From NCBI GenBank assembly GCA_029861955.1, contig JAOTYK010000001.1:62001-126000 (forward strand): a stretch of 64,000 bases of DNA, given 5' to 3'. Below the pieces are notes generated by a model. The model was not told the origin of the DNA. It made no database searches and saw only the letters and a list, made by a program, of their open reading frames with translations. The position numbers were made by a program, and so were the translations under genes. Shown piece by piece: positions 62,914 through 64,000 of this stretch. Numbering within the stretch: position 1 is the first letter of the stretch; each line of letters begins with the position of its first letter. This stretch comes from Acidobacteriota bacterium (lineage in GTDB: Bacteria > Acidobacteriota > Polarisedimenticolia > Polarisedimenticolales > Polarisedimenticolaceae).

Positions 62914-64000
62914 GACACCGCAACCGGTGGATCGACCCAGCGACCATGATCCTTGATCAGCTGAACCAGTCGCTCCTCTGCGCCCTTCGTCGGAATATCC
63001 CGCGCAACCATCTCCTTACCGACGAATAGCGCGATCTTGTCCTCTCCCCAGCCGACGTAGCCGAAGTCGGCGTCGGCCATCTCCCCCGGGCCGTTCACGA
63101 TGCAACCCATCACCGCAATTTTCAGGCCCTTGAGATGGGATGTCCGTTCCTTGATTCGAGCCGTTGTCTCTTCCAGGTCGAAGAGCGTGCGACCGCAGGA
63201 CGGACAGGAGATGAACTCCGTACGGGTAATTCGAACGCGCGCTGCTTGCAGAACCCCGAACGCGACGCGTCGTGACTCCGTCGCGTCCGAACGGCGAACC
63301 TGAATTGAATCGCCGGTTCCGTCACAGAGGAGACCGCCGAGCTGAGTGGCCGTTTTCAGCAGACTCGCCGTGTCCAGACGATCGTCGCGGTCGATCAGGA
63401 CCAACGGAATGGGAGCCCCAGCGTGGGTCAGCGCCGCGGAAAGTAATCGGTAGCCATGCAGGGTCGAGATTCGTGGATCCGGTACCAGGCCGAACTGCAC
63501 GTGTCGAAGCGGCGCCGCGTTCAATCCATCGATGCAAGCGAGCGCGGTCTGTACGACCTGTCTCAACGGGTCCGCCGTGTCCTGCGTCGCGCGAAGTTCC
63601 ACGAGCAAGAGGCGATCGGCACCCGCCGCCGAGTCAAGAAGCTCTCGGATGGTATCGACCGAGTTGACGTCGCACTCGACCTGGAGACGATCCGTTGCCG
63701 CCCACCAGCGGTCGGTCGTGTCCAGGGCCGCATCGGTCTTGACTCGCGCGGAGAGTGCGACGCGTGGGGCGACGTTGTGGAGTGCCTGGCGAAGCTCGAG
63801 AAGTCTCTGGTCATCTCCCGATTCGAAGGCGTCGATCACGATGACGTCGGCGCGAGTCTCTTCCGGCACGCGGACCCCGATCTGCGAGTCGAGTTCCGAG
63901 CGGATAGCCTTGGGCTCTGAGAGCACCTGGACGAGAGGCGTCTCGACCGCGACGGTCTCGCCGCCGCCGATACGAAGCGCGCCGCAAGTCACCGGCTCGG
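62904..64000 (-). CDS. ispG: 4-Hydroxy-3-methylbut-2-enyl diphosphate synthase, C-terminal part (large-type IspG; 5' end beyond window)
   Basis: IspG is a [4Fe-4S] enzyme of the non-mevalonate isoprenoid pathway. The visible 365 codons end with its iron-sulfur domain: EFISCPSCGRTLFDLEETTA (two cluster cysteines), MGCIVNGPGEMADADFGYVG (third) and KGAEERLVQLIKDHGRW. The portion before it (ADVIVIDAFESGDDQRLLEL onward, then LGGLLCDGTGDSIQV) looks like the extra middle domain of the large IspG of plants, chlamydiae and Bacteroidetes rather than the N-terminal barrel of the short E. coli type. The frame stays open to the window edge, so the barrel is expected outside. Confidence 0.85.
   Translation of the reverse strand, partial: EPVTCGALRIGGGETVAVETPLVQVLSEPKAIRSELDSQIGVRVPEETRADVIVIDAFESGDDQRLLELRQALHNVAPRVALSARVKTDAALDTTDRWWAATDRLQVECDVNSVDTIRELLDSAAGADRLLLVELRATQDTADPLRQVVQTALACIDGLNAAPLRHVQFGLVPDPRISTLHGYRLLSAALTHAGAPIPLVLIDRDDRLDTASLLKTATQLGGLLCDGTGDSIQVRRSDATESRRVAFGVLQAARVRITRTEFISCPSCGRTLFDLEETTARIKERTSHLKGLKIAVMGCIVNGPGEMADADFGYVGWGEDKIALFVGKEMVARDIPTKGAEERLVQLIKDHGRWVDPPVAVSQD

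Noticed and set aside
1-64000. tRNA, rRNA, IS element or prophage
   Set aside because: No cloverleaf-like sequence, transposase, integrase or phage structural gene was seen on reading either strand, though a weak or partial one could be missed without a search tool.

Overview
This GC-rich window is densely packed bacterial chromosome with no insertion sequences, phage genes, CRISPR arrays, rRNAs or tRNAs that I could recognise. The organism looks like a diderm heterotroph. It has signal peptides, a lipoprotein with a lipobox, anti-sigma factors with cytoplasmic zinc-binding domains, secreted peptidases, Na+-coupled symporters, and a very large secreted protein with CotH, lamin-tail and thrombospondin-3 repeats. 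I favour Acidobacteriota by inference from the gene mix; no marker gene here proves it. The organism appears to use selenocysteine.

Layout. 1-3998 (minus): a tightly overlapping trpDCFBA operon (trpA cut by the window edge). It is preceded by a promoter, a 27-codon leader peptide with four Trp codons and an intrinsic terminator, which together form a classical attenuator. No trpE or trpG is nearby. 4006-7034: a RuBisCO-like protein (minus) is divergent from a eukaryotic-type S-adenosylmethionine decarboxylase plus spermidine synthase (plus). Polyamine synthesis makes methylthioadenosine, and many RuBisCO-like proteins act in its salvage, so this may be one functional unit. 7042-11455: a TPR protein, a glycosyltransferase, a MATE exporter and an NAD-type isocitrate dehydrogenase. 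11622-27625: a nutrient-acquisition block with an AGCS symporter, an S9 peptidase, a DUF3311/SSS symporter pair, an MFS transporter behind a candidate structured leader RNA, an M14 peptidase, a beta-propeller/amidohydrolase fusion, an AbgT transporter, and a PutP-like symporter with a 36-residue partner. 27675-28907: a PAS-GGDEF-PilZ protein.

29013-34674 (minus): pcnB followed by three genes of a 4-hydroxybenzoyl-CoA-reductase-like molybdenum enzyme. The large-subunit gene carries a frameshift. 34789-36346: three small or uncharacterised genes. 36353-43165 (minus): one operon in which every junction overlaps, consisting of an ECF sigma factor, a 914-residue zinc-finger/FecR membrane protein, and two ABC-2 ATPase-permease pairs. 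43387-45392: a nitrilase-family amidase, a zinc-ribbon protein and a HAD hydrolase. 45389-51588: an outer-membrane-like protein and two more ECF sigma/anti-sigma modules, one with tandem DUF4252 proteins and one with an Smr protein, a small zinc-motif protein and a LolA-like secreted protein. 51718-53136: a DnaJ with a half zinc finger and a DUF2231 membrane protein. 53330-59980: the giant CotH protein.

59985-64000: proline dehydrogenase preceded by a gene not found by ordinary ORF calling. This is a 74-residue Rdx/SelW-family protein whose redox motif is Cys-Ala-Ser-UGA and which has a bacterial SECIS-like hairpin with a GGUCU loop just downstream. A beta-CASP metallo-beta-lactamase nuclease, a YCII-like protein and the C-terminal part of a large-type IspG follow.

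Neighbouring genes often overlap by 4 or 8 bases, so translational coupling is the rule. Stretches without a gene are all shorter than 300 bases. The longest are the trpD leader (3783-4005), the MFS leader (17165-17401), the divergent promoter region 43166-43386 and the upstream region of the CotH gene (53137-53329), each described below.
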